This document shows positions 34,850 to 43,542 of a stretch of 64,000 nt of DNA, piece after piece (position 1 is the first letter of the stretch; each line of letters starts with the position of its first letter). The position numbers and the translations under genes are program-made. The notes under the pieces are model-generated. The model worked only from the letters and a program-made list of their open reading frames with translations. It did not search any database and was not told the DNA's origin. This stretch comes from an uncultured Eubacteriales bacterium (GTDB lineage Bacteria; Bacillota; Clostridia; Tissierellales; Peptoniphilaceae), in assembly GCA_900539725.1 (NCBI GenBank), contig UQDI01000001.1:52046-116045 (forward strand). Reading direction: 5' to 3'.

Positions 34850-35329
34850 ATGAAAGTTGCATTAGTAATGGGCAGCATCTCTGATAAAGAGGTTGTTGAA
34901 AAATCACAAAAAGTACTTGATGATTTTGGGGTTGAGTATGAGACAAGAGTTATCTCAGCTCACAGAACACCAGAAGTAGCATTTGATTTTGCTAAAAACG
35001 CAAAAAAGAATGGTATCGAGGCAATCATAACATTTGCAGGTAAGGCTGCACACTTAGGAGGAGTCATAGCAGGACTTAGTACTCTACCTGTTATAGGGGT
35101 TCCAGTAAAGAGCTCTTTAATGGATGGACTTGATTCACTTCTTTCAATAGTTCAAATGCCTAAGGGCGTTCCAGTAGCTACAGTTGCTGTTAATGGCGCT
35201 GAAAATGCTGCAATACTAGCTGTACAAATCTTAGCTATTAAATACGATGAACTTGCTAAGAAACTTGAAGACTACAAGGTTCAAATGAGAGATGACATCG
35301 TTAAAATCGATGCAGAGCTTAATAAGTAG
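34850..35329 (+). CDS. purE: N5-carboxyaminoimidazole ribonucleotide mutase
   Basis: Moves the carboxyl group to make CAIR in purine synthesis. The 159 residues have MGSISDKE, SAHRTP, the AGKAAHLGGVIAG loop and SIVQMPKGVPVATVAV, all class I features. Class I enzymes need PurK, which is not in this window. AAAGGAGTG precedes ATG 34850. Confidence 0.95.
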   Translation: MKVALVMGSISDKEVVEKSQKVLDDFGVEYETRVISAHRTPEVAFDFAKNAKKNGIEAIITFAGKAAHLGGVIAGLSTLPVIGVPVKSSLMDGLDSLLSIVQMPKGVPVATVAVNGAENAAILAVQILAIKYDELAKKLEDYKVQMRDDIVKIDAELNK

Positions 35330-35337
35330 GTAGAGCT

Positions 35338-36378
35338 ATGGGATTAACATATAAAGACGCTGGCGTAGACAAGACTAAGGGTTATGAAGAGGTAAAACTT
35401 ATCAAAAACCTTATAAAATCTACAAACAGAGACGGAGTTTTAAACGATATAGGAAACTTTTCCGGTTTATTTAAATTAGACTTAAATAAGTACGATAAAC
35501 CAGTATTAGTAAGCGGTACAGATGGCGTGGGAACTAAGCTTAAGCTAGCATTTATACTAGATAAGCACGACACCATCGGTATAGATGCTGTGGCAATGTG
35601 TGTCAACGACATCATTTGCCAAGGCGCTGAGCCACTTTTCTTCCTAGACTACATCGCTTCATCAAAGCTTATCCCTGAAAAGATGGCTGAGATAGTATCA
35701 GGCGTTGCTGAGGGATGCAAGATGAGCCACGCTGCGCTTATAGGCGGAGAAACAGCTGAGATGCCAGGCTTCTACGCAGAAGGCGAGTATGATATAGCAG
35801 GTTTTGCTGTGGGCGTAGTTAATGAAGACAAGATCATTGACGGCTCAAAGATTGAAGATGGTGACGTTATCATCGGTCTAAGATCAAGCGGCGTTCACTC
35901 GAATGGTTTTTCGCTAGTAAGAAAAATTATTTTTGATAATGATAAAGTTGATGTAAACAAAAAGTACGAGGGACTTGACGATACTTTACTAAATGTTTTA
36001 CTTACACCAACAAGAATTTATTATGATCCAATGATGGATATCATCGAACATGTAGATGTTAAGGCGATTTCACATATCACAGGCGGCGGCTTCTATGAAA
36101 ACATTCCTAGAATGATTAAAGACGGCTACACAGCTGTTATAGATCTAAAAGATTATGAAATACCAGCTATATTTAAGTATCTAATGAATTGGGCAGACGT
36201 ACACATTGAAGAGATGTTCGGCACATTCAACATGGGTATAGGCATGGTATTTGCAGTATCTAAAGACGATTTAGCAAAAACTGAAGAGCTTCTTAAGAAG
36301 CACGGCGAAGACTATGTAATCTTAGGACATATAGAAGAAAAAGAAACTAAGGAAAAGATATGTCTAAATTTAAAATAG
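35338..36378 (+). CDS. purM: Phosphoribosylformylglycinamidine cyclo-ligase
   Basis: Makes aminoimidazole ribonucleotide (AIR) from FGAM with ATP. The 346 residues begin LTYKDAGVD and contain VSGTDGVGTKLKLAF, DAVAMCVNDIICQGAEPLFFLDY, GGETAEMPGFY and ITGGGFYENIPRM. Length is standard. purN starts 19 bases before its stop, so translation is coupled. Confidence 0.97.
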   Translation: MGLTYKDAGVDKTKGYEEVKLIKNLIKSTNRDGVLNDIGNFSGLFKLDLNKYDKPVLVSGTDGVGTKLKLAFILDKHDTIGIDAVAMCVNDIICQGAEPLFFLDYIASSKLIPEKMAEIVSGVAEGCKMSHAALIGGETAEMPGFYAEGEYDIAGFAVGVVNEDKIIDGSKIEDGDVIIGLRSSGVHSNGFSLVRKIIFDNDKVDVNKKYEGLDDTLLNVLLTPTRIYYDPMMDIIEHVDVKAISHITGGGFYENIPRMIKDGYTAVIDLKDYEIPAIFKYLMNWADVHIEEMFGTFNMGIGMVFAVSKDDLAKTEELLKKHGEDYVILGHIEEKETKEKICLNLK

Positions 36379-36974
36379 CCGTTCTAGCATCTGGTTCTGG
36401 CACTAATTTTCAAGCCATAATCGATGCGGTTAAAGAAAAGAGGCTTGATGCTGAGATAGTTTGCCTTATAAGTGATAGAAAAGCAGCCTATGCATTAGAA
36501 AGAGCCAAGGACAATGGTATTGACTCCTACTATTTTAGTATTAAAAAATATGCTGATAGCGATGAATTTAATCACGCTATAGTGGAAGTTTTAGATAAGT
36601 ACGAGCCAGATTTAATCGTGCTTGCAGGATACTTAAAGATTCTATCGCATGAATTTATAGAAAAGTATAGAGGCAAAATCATCAACATACATCCTTCACT
36701 AATACCAAAGCATTGCGGCGATGGTTTTTGGGGCATTAAGGTTCACGAGAGCGTTATAAAATCAGGGGATGAATACTCTGGCGCGACTGTGCACTTTGTT
36801 GATGAAGGTACTGATACAGGCAAAATAATTATAAAAAGAAAAATCAAGCTGGATGAAGACGAAACGGCAGAATCTTTGCAGAAGAAAATTTTAAATGAGA
36901 TAGAGCACAAAATTTTGATTGAAGCGATAGATAAAATTATAGGAGGCAAAATTGATGAAAAAAGCATTGATTAG
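36360..36974 (+). CDS. purN: Phosphoribosylglycinamide formyltransferase
   Basis: Transfers formyl from 10-formyl-THF to GAR. The 204 residues show VLASGSGTNFQAI, the catalytic Asn/His segment KIINIHPSLIPKHCGDGFWG and GATVHFVDEGTDTGKII with the catalytic Asp. Its 10-formyl-THF can come from fhs in the same region. It overlaps purM and purH. Confidence 0.96.
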   Translation: MSKFKIAVLASGSGTNFQAIIDAVKEKRLDAEIVCLISDRKAAYALERAKDNGIDSYYFSIKKYADSDEFNHAIVEVLDKYEPDLIVLAGYLKILSHEFIEKYRGKIINIHPSLIPKHCGDGFWGIKVHESVIKSGDEYSGATVHFVDEGTDTGKIIIKRKIKLDEDETAESLQKKILNEIEHKILIEAIDKIIGGKIDEKSID

Positions 36975-38490
36975 TGTTTATGACAAAACAGGCATAGTTG
37001 AATTTGCAAAAGAACTAGAAAATCTAGGCTACGGAATAATTTCAACTGGTGGAACATATAAAAAGCTCATAGACGCTGGCTTAAAAGTAGAAGAAGTTAC
37101 TGAAGTGACAAATTTTCCAGAATGTTTAGATGGCAGGGTAAAGACGCTTAACCCATATATCCACTGTGGTATTCTTTATAGAAGAGATCTTGAAGAAGAT
37201 AATGAATTTATCAAAAAGATGGATATATCAGACATCGACATCATAGTTAACAATCTATATCCATTCGAAGAATATGTTAATGATCCAAGTAAAACACACG
37301 AAGAGATTATCGAAAAGATAGATATAGGTGGACCATCTATGATTAGAGCAGCTGCTAAAAACTATAAGTTTGTGACAGTTATCATGGACCCAAGTGATTT
37401 TGATTTAGTTCTTAAAGAGCTAAAAGAAAATAAAGAAACATCTCTTAAGACAAGAGAGTATCTAGCTGGAAAGGTATTTAACTACACAGCTTATTACGAT
37501 TCACTAATCGCTGAGTACTTCAATAAAAAACAAGAAATTGAATTTCCTGAGTACTATACAAAGGGCTATAAGAAGATTAGCTCACTTAGATACGGTGAAA
37601 ACCCTCATCAAAATGCGGCTTTCTATAAGGAATCAAAAGTTGAAGAAGGCTCTTTAGTATCAGCTAAGCAATTACATGGCAAGGAATTATCATTTAACAA
37701 TATTAACGATGCCAATGGCGCACTTGAAACACTAAAGATGTTTACAGAAAAACCTACAATAGTTGCCGTTAAACACACTAACCCATGTGGTGTTGGCTCA
37801 GCAGATACTATAGCAGAAGCATTTAGAAAGGCTCGCGACTGCGACGACCAATCAATCTTTGGTGGTATCATAGCATCCAATAGAGAGATAGACGCTGAAA
37901 CAGCTGAAGAGATGAGAAACATCTTCCTAGAAGTAATCATGGCTCCATCATATTCAGAAGAAGCTTTTAAGATACTAACAGATAAGAAGAAAAACAGAAG
38001 AATATTAACAATAGAAAATATTACTAATAACGAATACACATCGAAAGATATGAAGAAAGTTCTATCTGGAATGATACTTCAAGACAGAGACACAGAACTT
38101 TTCGAAGATTTTGAATGCGTAACAGATAGAAAACCAACTGAAAAAGAAATAGAAGACCTTAAATTTGGCTGGAAAGTCGTTAAGAACTGCAAGTCAAACG
38201 CAACATTACTTGCAAAAGACTCAGCTACAGTCGGCATAGGTCTAGGCAGCGTCAATAGATTCTTCACAGTAGAAAGATCAGTTAAGATGGCAGGAGACAA
38301 AGCAAAAGGAGCAGTGCTTGCGTCAGATGCTTTCTTCCCATTCACAGACTCAGTTGAATTACTAGCTAAACAAGGCGTTACAGCCATCATTCAACCGGGT
38401 GGATCAGTAGCTGATGAAGACGTTATAAAGTGCTGCAACGAACACAATATAGCAATGATATTCACTCATATGAGACATTTTAGGCATTAG
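36955..38490 (+). CDS. purH: Bifunctional AICAR transformylase/IMP cyclohydrolase
   Basis: Performs the last two steps to IMP. An N-terminal MGS-like cyclohydrolase domain (KKALISVYDKTGIVEFAKEL, STGGTYKKL, HCGILYRRD) is followed by the transformylase domain (SLRYGENPHQNAAFY, VAVKHTNPCGVGSADT, and ending SDAFFPFTDSVELLAKQG). 511 residues from ATG 36955, eight bases after AGGAGG (36941-36946); TTG 36952 is less likely. Overlaps purN by 20 bases. Confidence 0.97.
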   Translation: MKKALISVYDKTGIVEFAKELENLGYGIISTGGTYKKLIDAGLKVEEVTEVTNFPECLDGRVKTLNPYIHCGILYRRDLEEDNEFIKKMDISDIDIIVNNLYPFEEYVNDPSKTHEEIIEKIDIGGPSMIRAAAKNYKFVTVIMDPSDFDLVLKELKENKETSLKTREYLAGKVFNYTAYYDSLIAEYFNKKQEIEFPEYYTKGYKKISSLRYGENPHQNAAFYKESKVEEGSLVSAKQLHGKELSFNNINDANGALETLKMFTEKPTIVAVKHTNPCGVGSADTIAEAFRKARDCDDQSIFGGIIASNREIDAETAEEMRNIFLEVIMAPSYSEEAFKILTDKKKNRRILTIENITNNEYTSKDMKKVLSGMILQDRDTELFEDFECVTDRKPTEKEIEDLKFGWKVVKNCKSNATLLAKDSATVGIGLGSVNRFFTVERSVKMAGDKAKGAVLASDAFFPFTDSVELLAKQGVTAIIQPGGSVADEDVIKCCNEHNIAMIFTHMRHFRH

Positions 38491-38502
38491 GAGGTAAAAG
38501 AA

Positions 38503-39801
38503 ATGGAGAAGTTTTTTGAACTAAAAAAACACGGTACAAACACAAAAACTGAAATAATTGCCGGTATTACAACATTTATGACTATGGCATACATCCTAGT
38601 AGTAAACCCAATTATTTTAAGCTCAACAGGCATGGATCAAAACGCAGTATTTACAGCAACAGCATTATCAGCTGCAATTGCTACCTTAATCATGGCATTA
38701 TACGCTAAATATCCATTCGCCTTAGCACCAGGCATGGGATTAAATGCATACTTCGCTTATTCAGTAGTAGCTAATCAAGGACTTTCTTGGGAATTTGCTC
38801 TAACTGCAGTATTGATAGAAGGTATTATATTTATAGTTCTATCATTATTTAAGGGAAGAGAAGTAATTTTCGATGCTATACCATTAACATTAAAGAAAGC
38901 AGTTTCAGTAGGTATAGGTTTATTCATATCATTAATAGGTCTATCAGGATCAGGCATTATAGTTCATCCTGAAGGAACAATTCTAGGACTTGGAAATATC
39001 ACAGAAGGCACAGCACTACTAGCACTTATCGGCTTAGTAATAACATTTATACTAGTAATTAGAAAAGTTAAAGGTGCATTATTATTAGGAATCATAATTA
39101 CAACAATCATAGGCATCCCAATGGGTATAACAACAATACCAGAAGGATTCAAAATATTCTCACTACCACCATCAGTAGAACCAATAGCATTTAAATTTGA
39201 TTTTTCACAAGTATTTTCAACACAAATGTTTATGGCAGTATTAACATTCTTATTCGTAGATATGTTCGATACAGTAGGTACGCTAGCAGGTGTTGCATCA
39301 AAATCAAATATGCTTGATAAAGATGGTAAACTTCCTAGAGTAAGCAAGGCTTTCTTCGCTGACTCAATAGGTACAGTAGTTGGATCAATGCTAGGTACTT
39401 CAACAGTAACTACATTTGTTGAATCATCAGCAGGTGTAGCTGAAGGCGGAAGAACTGGATTAACATCATTAACAACAGCAGTTATGTTCTTACTAGCACT
39501 ATTCATCGCACCAATATTTACACTAGTACCAGCAGCAGCAACAGCACCAGCACTTATCACAGTTGGTATGTTTATGATGGAACCTATCATGGACATAGAC
39601 TTTAGAGATTACACAGAAGCAATCCCAGCATTCTTAACTATAGCTATGATGCCATTTGCATATAGCATTGCTGAAGGTATCTTCTTTGGTATGATCAGCT
39701 ACACTTTATTAAAAACAGTTGCTGGCAAAACAAAAGAAGTTTCTCCACTTATGTGGGTGCTTTCAATACTATTTATATTAAGATATATATTTATAGTATA
39801 A
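38503..39801 (+). CDS. NCS2 family purine permease
   Basis: Nucleobase:cation symporter of the AzgA-like NCS2 branch, for hypoxanthine, guanine or adenine. The 432 residues hold 12-14 hydrophobic segments and signatures YILVVNPIILSSTGMD, LAPGMGLNAYFAYSVV, DMFDTVGTLAGVAS and FVESSAGVAEGGRTG. It starts 12 bases after purH, so uptake is co-expressed with synthesis. The precise substrate cannot be read from the sequence. Confidence 0.9.
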   Translation: MEKFFELKKHGTNTKTEIIAGITTFMTMAYILVVNPIILSSTGMDQNAVFTATALSAAIATLIMALYAKYPFALAPGMGLNAYFAYSVVANQGLSWEFALTAVLIEGIIFIVLSLFKGREVIFDAIPLTLKKAVSVGIGLFISLIGLSGSGIIVHPEGTILGLGNITEGTALLALIGLVITFILVIRKVKGALLLGIIITTIIGIPMGITTIPEGFKIFSLPPSVEPIAFKFDFSQVFSTQMFMAVLTFLFVDMFDTVGTLAGVASKSNMLDKDGKLPRVSKAFFADSIGTVVGSMLGTSTVTTFVESSAGVAEGGRTGLTSLTTAVMFLLALFIAPIFTLVPAAATAPALITVGMFMMEPIMDIDFRDYTEAIPAFLTIAMMPFAYSIAEGIFFGMISYTLLKTVAGKTKEVSPLMWVLSILFILRYIFIV

Positions 39802-39810
39802 ATTAGTTTA

Positions 39811-39838
39811 TTAAACTATTAAATGTGGTATATATAAT
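39811..39838 (+). promoter_or_regulatory. Candidate promoter for fhs
   Basis: TTAAAC (39811-39816), 16-base spacer, TATAAT (39833-39838). The -35 lies in the near-perfect palindrome TAGTTTA-T-TAAACTA (39804-39818), a possible operator. The remaining leader does not fit a ZTP riboswitch. Confidence 0.5.
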
Positions 39839-39893
39839 ACTGTAGAGTATAAAATTAAATCTACGTTTCATATAAAGTTATAAGGAGGTACAA

Positions 39894-41564
39894 ATGAAAA
39901 CAGACGTACAAATTGCTCAAGAAGCAAAAATGAAAGACATAACAGAAATTGCAGCTAATTTAAATATTGATGATGAGGACTTAATACAATATGGTCACTA
40001 CAAAGCTAAGGTAGACCTAAGAGTTTTTGATAAGCTAAAAGATAAAAAAGATGGTAAACTAATCTTAGTTACAGCTATCAACCCAACACCAGCAGGTGAA
40101 GGTAAGACAACTGTTAACATCGGTTTATCTATGGCTTTAAATAAATTAGGTAAAAAAGCTATCTCAGCTCTAAGAGAACCATCATTAGGACCATCATTTG
40201 GAGTTAAGGGTGGAGCAGCAGGCGGTGGCTATGCACAAGTAGTTCCTATGGCTGATATCAACCTACACTTCACAGGAGACTTCCACGCAATAACATCAGC
40301 AAATAACTTAATCTCAGCTATGCTTGATAACCACATCCACCAAGGAAATGAACAAGGCATCGATGCTAGAAGAGTTGTTTGGAAGAGATGTGTTGACTTA
40401 AACGACAGAGCTTTAAGAAACGTAATAGTTGGTCTAGGCGGAAAACCTAATGGTTACCCTAGAGAAGACGGTTTTGACATAACAGTAGCTTCTGAAATCA
40501 TGGCTATACTATGTCTATCAACTAGTCTTGAAAACTTTAAAGAAAGAGTATCAAGAGTTATAATCGCTTACAGACGTGACGGATCACCAGTTTACGTTAA
40601 GGACATAAACGCACAAGGCGCAGTAACATTATTAATGAAAGATGCTATCATGCCAAACCTTGTTCAAACACTTGAAAATACTCCAGCACTTATCCACGGT
40701 GGACCATTTGCTAATATCGCTCACGGATGTAACTCAATCATGGCAACTAAACTTGGTATGAAACTAGCTGATTACACAGTTACTGAAGCAGGTTTCGGCG
40801 CTGACCTTGGTGCAGAAAAGTTCCTAGATATCAAATGTAGATTTGGCGAACTAAAACCATCAGCAGCAGTTATCGTTGCAACAATCAGAGCTCTAAAACA
40901 TCACGGTGGAGCTAATAAGGAAGACTACGATAAAGAAGATTTACAAGCGCTTGAAAAAGGCTTTGCAAACCTTGAAAAACATATAGAAAACATCAAGAAA
41001 TTCGGTTTACCACCAGTTGTAGCAATCAATAGATTCCCAAGCGATACTGAAAATGAAATCAAATTCATGGAAGAAAAACTTGCTAAGATGGGCATTGAAT
41101 GCGCATTAACTGAAGTATTTACAAAGGGTGGCGACGGTGCTCTTGAATTAGCTAAGAAAGTAGTTAAAGTATGCGACGAAGGCAAAGCTGACTTCAAACC
41201 ATTATATGATGTAAATCTATCAATCAAAGAAAAACTAGAAATCATCGCTAAAGAAGTATACGGAGCTGACGGAGTAGAATTTACTGTACCAGCAACTAAG
41301 AACATCAAGAACCTTGAAAAATTAGGTTTAGACAAGATGCCTATCTGCGTTGCTAAGACACAATATTCATTATCAGACAACCCAGACTTACTTGCAAGAC
41401 CTGAAGGCTTCCACATAGTAGTAAGAGAAGTCAAAGTATCAAACGGTGCTGGCTTCTTGATAGCACTTACTGGCAGCATAATGACTATGCCAGGCTTACC
41501 AAAGGTACCAGCAGCTGACAAGATTGACATACTACCATCAGGTGAGATAGTAGGATTATTCTAA
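39894..41564 (+). CDS. fhs: Formate-tetrahydrofolate ligase
   Basis: Makes 10-formyl-THF from formate, ATP and THF. The 556 residues hold the P-loop PAGEGKTT (66-73), then [40 protein letters not shown], and the C-terminal [13 protein letters not shown]. It supplies one-carbon units to PurN and PurH encoded upstream. AAGGAGG precedes ATG 39894. Confidence 0.98.
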   Translation: MKTDVQIAQEAKMKDITEIAANLNIDDEDLIQYGHYKAKVDLRVFDKLKDKKDGKLILVTAINPTPAGEGKTTVNIGLSMALNKLGKKAISALREPSLGPSFGVKGGAAGGGYAQVVPMADINLHFTGDFHAITSANNLISAMLDNHIHQGNEQGIDARRVVWKRCVDLNDRALRNVIVGLGGKPNGYPREDGFDITVASEIMAILCLSTSLENFKERVSRVIIAYRRDGSPVYVKDINAQGAVTLLMKDAIMPNLVQTLENTPALIHGGPFANIAHGCNSIMATKLGMKLADYTVTEAGFGADLGAEKFLDIKCRFGELKPSAAVIVATIRALKHHGGANKEDYDKEDLQALEKGFANLEKHIENIKKFGLPPVVAINRFPSDTENEIKFMEEKLAKMGIECALTEVFTKGGDGALELAKKVVKVCDEGKADFKPLYDVNLSIKEKLEIIAKEVYGADGVEFTVPATKNIKNLEKLGLDKMPICVAKTQYSLSDNPDLLARPEGFHIVVREVKVSNGAGFLIALTGSIMTMPGLPKVPAADKIDILPSGEIVGLF

Positions 41565-41590
41565 AAAGAAATATATAGGGAGGAATGGAA

Positions 41591-41890
41591 ATGGCTTACA
41601 GTTCAAAATTAAAAAGCGAACAAACTGATGGCTTCTTCGAAGCAATCTTATCGCTAGAAACAATGGAAGAATGCTACAGATTCTTTGAAGACATCTGTAC
41701 TATCAAAGAAATTCAAGCAATAGCTCAAAGACTTGAAGTAGCAAAACAACTTAAGGAAAACAAGACTTACAACGAAATCGAAGTAGCAACAGGCGCTTCA
41801 ACAGCAACTATATCAAGAATCAACAGATCACTTAACTATGGTGCTGACGGTTATAAGCTAATATTCAAAAAATTAGGTATTGAAGACTAA
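41591..41890 (+). CDS. YerC/YecD family TrpR-related protein
   Basis: HTH protein of the TrpR-like YerC family. From ATG 41591 it has 99 residues: FEAILSLETMEECYRFFEDICTIKEIQAIAQRLEVAKQL then the HTH TYNEIEVATGASTATISRINRSL. ATG 41585 lies one base after GGGAGG (41578-41583), so 41591 is the start. Targets are unknown; it may respond to an amino acid. It follows fhs by 26 bases and ends at a terminator. Confidence 0.9.
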   Translation: MAYSSKLKSEQTDGFFEAILSLETMEECYRFFEDICTIKEIQAIAQRLEVAKQLKENKTYNEIEVATGASTATISRINRSLNYGADGYKLIFKKLGIED

Positions 41891-41898
41891 TATAAGTG

Positions 41899-41930
41899 AG
41901 GCTCCTTGAATGGAGCCTTATTTATTTTTT
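41899..41930 (+). terminator. Intrinsic terminator after yerC
   Basis: AGGCTCC (41899-41905) and GGAGCCT (41912-41918), a 6-base loop, then a T-rich tail. Confidence 0.85.
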
Positions 41931-41961
41931 ATATATAGATATTTTTTATTGGAGGTATAAA

Positions 41962-42393
41962 ATGTTAAAGTGGTTTAAAGCGTTTTTAATTATGTATAAG
42001 GCTCATAAGGGTCAAAAAGATAAAGGCGGCAAGGCATATTTTTTACATCCACTAAGAGTATCGCTTAAAATAAAAGACAAAAGAGCAAAGGTGATAGTCC
42101 TACTTCATGATGTAATTGAAGATAGTGACAAGTATAAGCTAAGTGATTTTACATTTTTAGATGAAGAGCAAGTAGAGGCACTTAAAACACTTACTCATGA
42201 TAAGTCCGTGCCTTATTTTGATTACATAGATAAGATTAAAGCAAATCCATTAGCAAGAAAAGTGAAACTATCTGATTTAGAAGACAATATGAATTTAAGA
42301 AGACTTAAAGAAATTACTGATAAAGATAGAGAAAGACTTGCTAAGTATGAAAAAGCAAGAGAAATACTTCTAAAAGCTGAAGAAGATTTATAA
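41962..42393 (+). CDS. Small stand-alone HD-domain phosphohydrolase (SpoT-HD-like)
   Basis: 143 residues from ATG 41962 (GGAGG at 41951-41955); the upstream ATG 41896 lies in the preceding terminator. The protein is essentially one HD domain: AYFLHPLRVS (His29), LLHDVIED (49-54) and VKLSDLEDN near residue 101. These match the hydrolase half of RelA/SpoT and the small alarmone hydrolases, but there is no synthetase domain. A role in (p)ppGpp or other nucleotide hydrolysis is plausible, not shown. Confidence 0.8.
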   Translation: MLKWFKAFLIMYKAHKGQKDKGGKAYFLHPLRVSLKIKDKRAKVIVLLHDVIEDSDKYKLSDFTFLDEEQVEALKTLTHDKSVPYFDYIDKIKANPLARKVKLSDLEDNMNLRRLKEITDKDRERLAKYEKAREILLKAEEDL

Positions 42394-42432
42394 TTTATTA
42401 CAAGTAAAATAATAATATTAAAAAATTTTTTC

Positions 42433-42461
42433 TTGATTTTTACTTTAAAGTATGTTAATAT
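42433..42461 (+). promoter_or_regulatory. Promoter of tRNA-Leu
   Basis: TTGATT (42433-42438), 17-base spacer, TAATAT (42456-42461). The spacer contains the palindrome TACTTTAAAGTA (42441-42452). Confidence 0.6.
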
Positions 42462-42471
42462 ATATAGGTAA

Positions 42472-42558
42472 GCCGAAGTGATGGAATTGGCAGACGTACA
42501 GGACTCAAAATCCTGCGGTAGCAATACCGTGCGGGTTCGACCCCCGCCTTCGGCACCA
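42472..42558 (+). tRNA. tRNA-Leu (anticodon CAA)
   Basis: 87-base class II tRNA: acceptor GCCGAAG/CTTCGGC, anticodon stem CAGGA/TCCTG with loop CTCAAAA, a long variable arm (CGGTAGCAATACCG), T arm GCGGG TTCGACC CCCGC, encoded CCA. Reads UUG. Confidence 0.97.
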
Positions 42559-42573
42559 ATATAATATTCAATG

Positions 42574-42602
42574 AACAAGTAGTGAAGTGCTACTTGTTTT
42601 TT
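42574..42602 (+). terminator. Intrinsic terminator of tRNA-Leu
   Basis: AACAAGTAG (42574-42582) and CTACTTGTT (42590-42598), 7-base loop, T tail. Confidence 0.88.
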
Positions 42603-42622
42603 ATTGCCATTATACAATCCAC

Positions 42623-42651
42623 AAAAAAAGAGCTCTCATCAAAGAGAGCTC
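42623..42651 (-). terminator. Intrinsic terminator of the minus-strand serine dehydratase operon
   Basis: On the minus strand GAGCTCTC and GAGAGCTC (plus positions 42644-42651 and 42630-42637) form an 8-bp stem with a 6-base loop, followed by seven T (42623-42629). It faces the tRNA-Leu terminator. Confidence 0.9.
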
Positions 42652-42668
42652 ATATTATATCCACAAAA

Positions 42669-43541
42669 CTATTTATCTAAAAATTCTTCGTATAATCTTT
42701 GTGCTGTTTCTGTACCAGCTATACCGCCTATGGCTGTTTCTTTTAATGAAACTGGTAGTTCTTTACCAACATTACCCATGGCTCCGACTGTTTCGTCGAA
42801 TGGTATTAGTGCTTCAACGCCAGCTAGTGTTAAGTCTGCTGATATGATTGCGTTAACAACGCCTGATGCATTTCTTAGATTGCAAGGGTACTCAACAAGA
42901 CCACAAACTGGGTCGCATATAAGTCCCATGATGTTCTTAAGAGCAAAGCTTGCTGCGGTGAATATATCGTCTATACTTCCGCCTCTAAGCTCTATGATGG
43001 CAGCGGCAGCCATTGCAGCGGCAGCACCGCATTCTGCTTGACATCCGCCTTCAGCACCTGATATAGTTGCGTTAACAGCAATTATTTCGCCAACTGCTGA
43101 AGCAGTAAGTAATGCGTTGAATATTTCTTCATCACTATAATCAAATTCATCTTGCATAGTAACAAGCGTTGCAGGAAGTATACCTGAGGCGCCTGCTGTA
43201 GGTGCAGCAACTATCCTACCCATAGAAGCATTTACTTCTGATGTAGATAGTGCTCTTGCCATGGCTTTTGTTATAAGTGAGCCTGAAATTGATTTAGAAT
43301 TCATAGAGTAATCATTAACTTTAAATGCATTTTTACCAGTCATTCCACTCATTGAAGTGATGGGCTCTGTAAGACCAGCGTTTGCTGACTTTTTCATTAT
43401 TTCATATGTTTTTCTAAGGTAATCATATATTTCATCCTTAGTCATATCACTTGCTTCCATCTCTTGATCGAGTTGCAATTCATATATAGTTTTATTTTGT
43501 TCTTTGCATGCATCCATCATGCTTTTTGCACTTGTATACAT
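42669..43541 (-). CDS. sdaAA: L-serine dehydratase, iron-sulfur-dependent, alpha subunit
   Basis: Catalytic subunit that converts L-serine to pyruvate and ammonia with a 4Fe-4S cluster. The 290 residues contain the cluster Cys in GGCQAECGAAAAM and LICDPVCGLVEYPC, and GRIVAAPTAGASGILPATLV. The beta subunit is one base upstream. Pyruvate made here can feed fermentation. Start is ATG with complement at 43539-43541, after AAGGAGG. Confidence 0.96.
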   Translation of the reverse strand: MYTSAKSMMDACKEQNKTIYELQLDQEMEASDMTKDEIYDYLRKTYEIMKKSANAGLTEPITSMSGMTGKNAFKVNDYSMNSKSISGSLITKAMARALSTSEVNASMGRIVAAPTAGASGILPATLVTMQDEFDYSDEEIFNALLTASAVGEIIAVNATISGAEGGCQAECGAAAAMAAAAIIELRGGSIDDIFTAASFALKNIMGLICDPVCGLVEYPCNLRNASGVVNAIISADLTLAGVEALIPFDETVGAMGNVGKELPVSLKETAIGGIAGTETAQRLYEEFLDK

Positions 43542-43542
43542 A

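Noticed and set aside
38964..39596. 210-codon open frame on the minus strand opposite the purine permease
   Set aside because: Antisense shadow of a membrane-protein gene; no promoter, no start signal, no recognisable domain.
39802..39893. Possible ZTP riboswitch before fhs
   Set aside because: The leader is AT-rich and lacks the conserved G/C core and pseudoknot segments of that RNA.
40925..41530. About 200-codon open frame on the minus strand opposite fhs
   Set aside because: It mirrors the codon bias of fhs, has no ribosome site and gives a low-complexity Ser/Ile/Leu protein.
42587..43041. Plus-strand open frames over the sdaAA region
   Set aside because: They are antisense to a clearly identified serine dehydratase gene and have no ribosome site.
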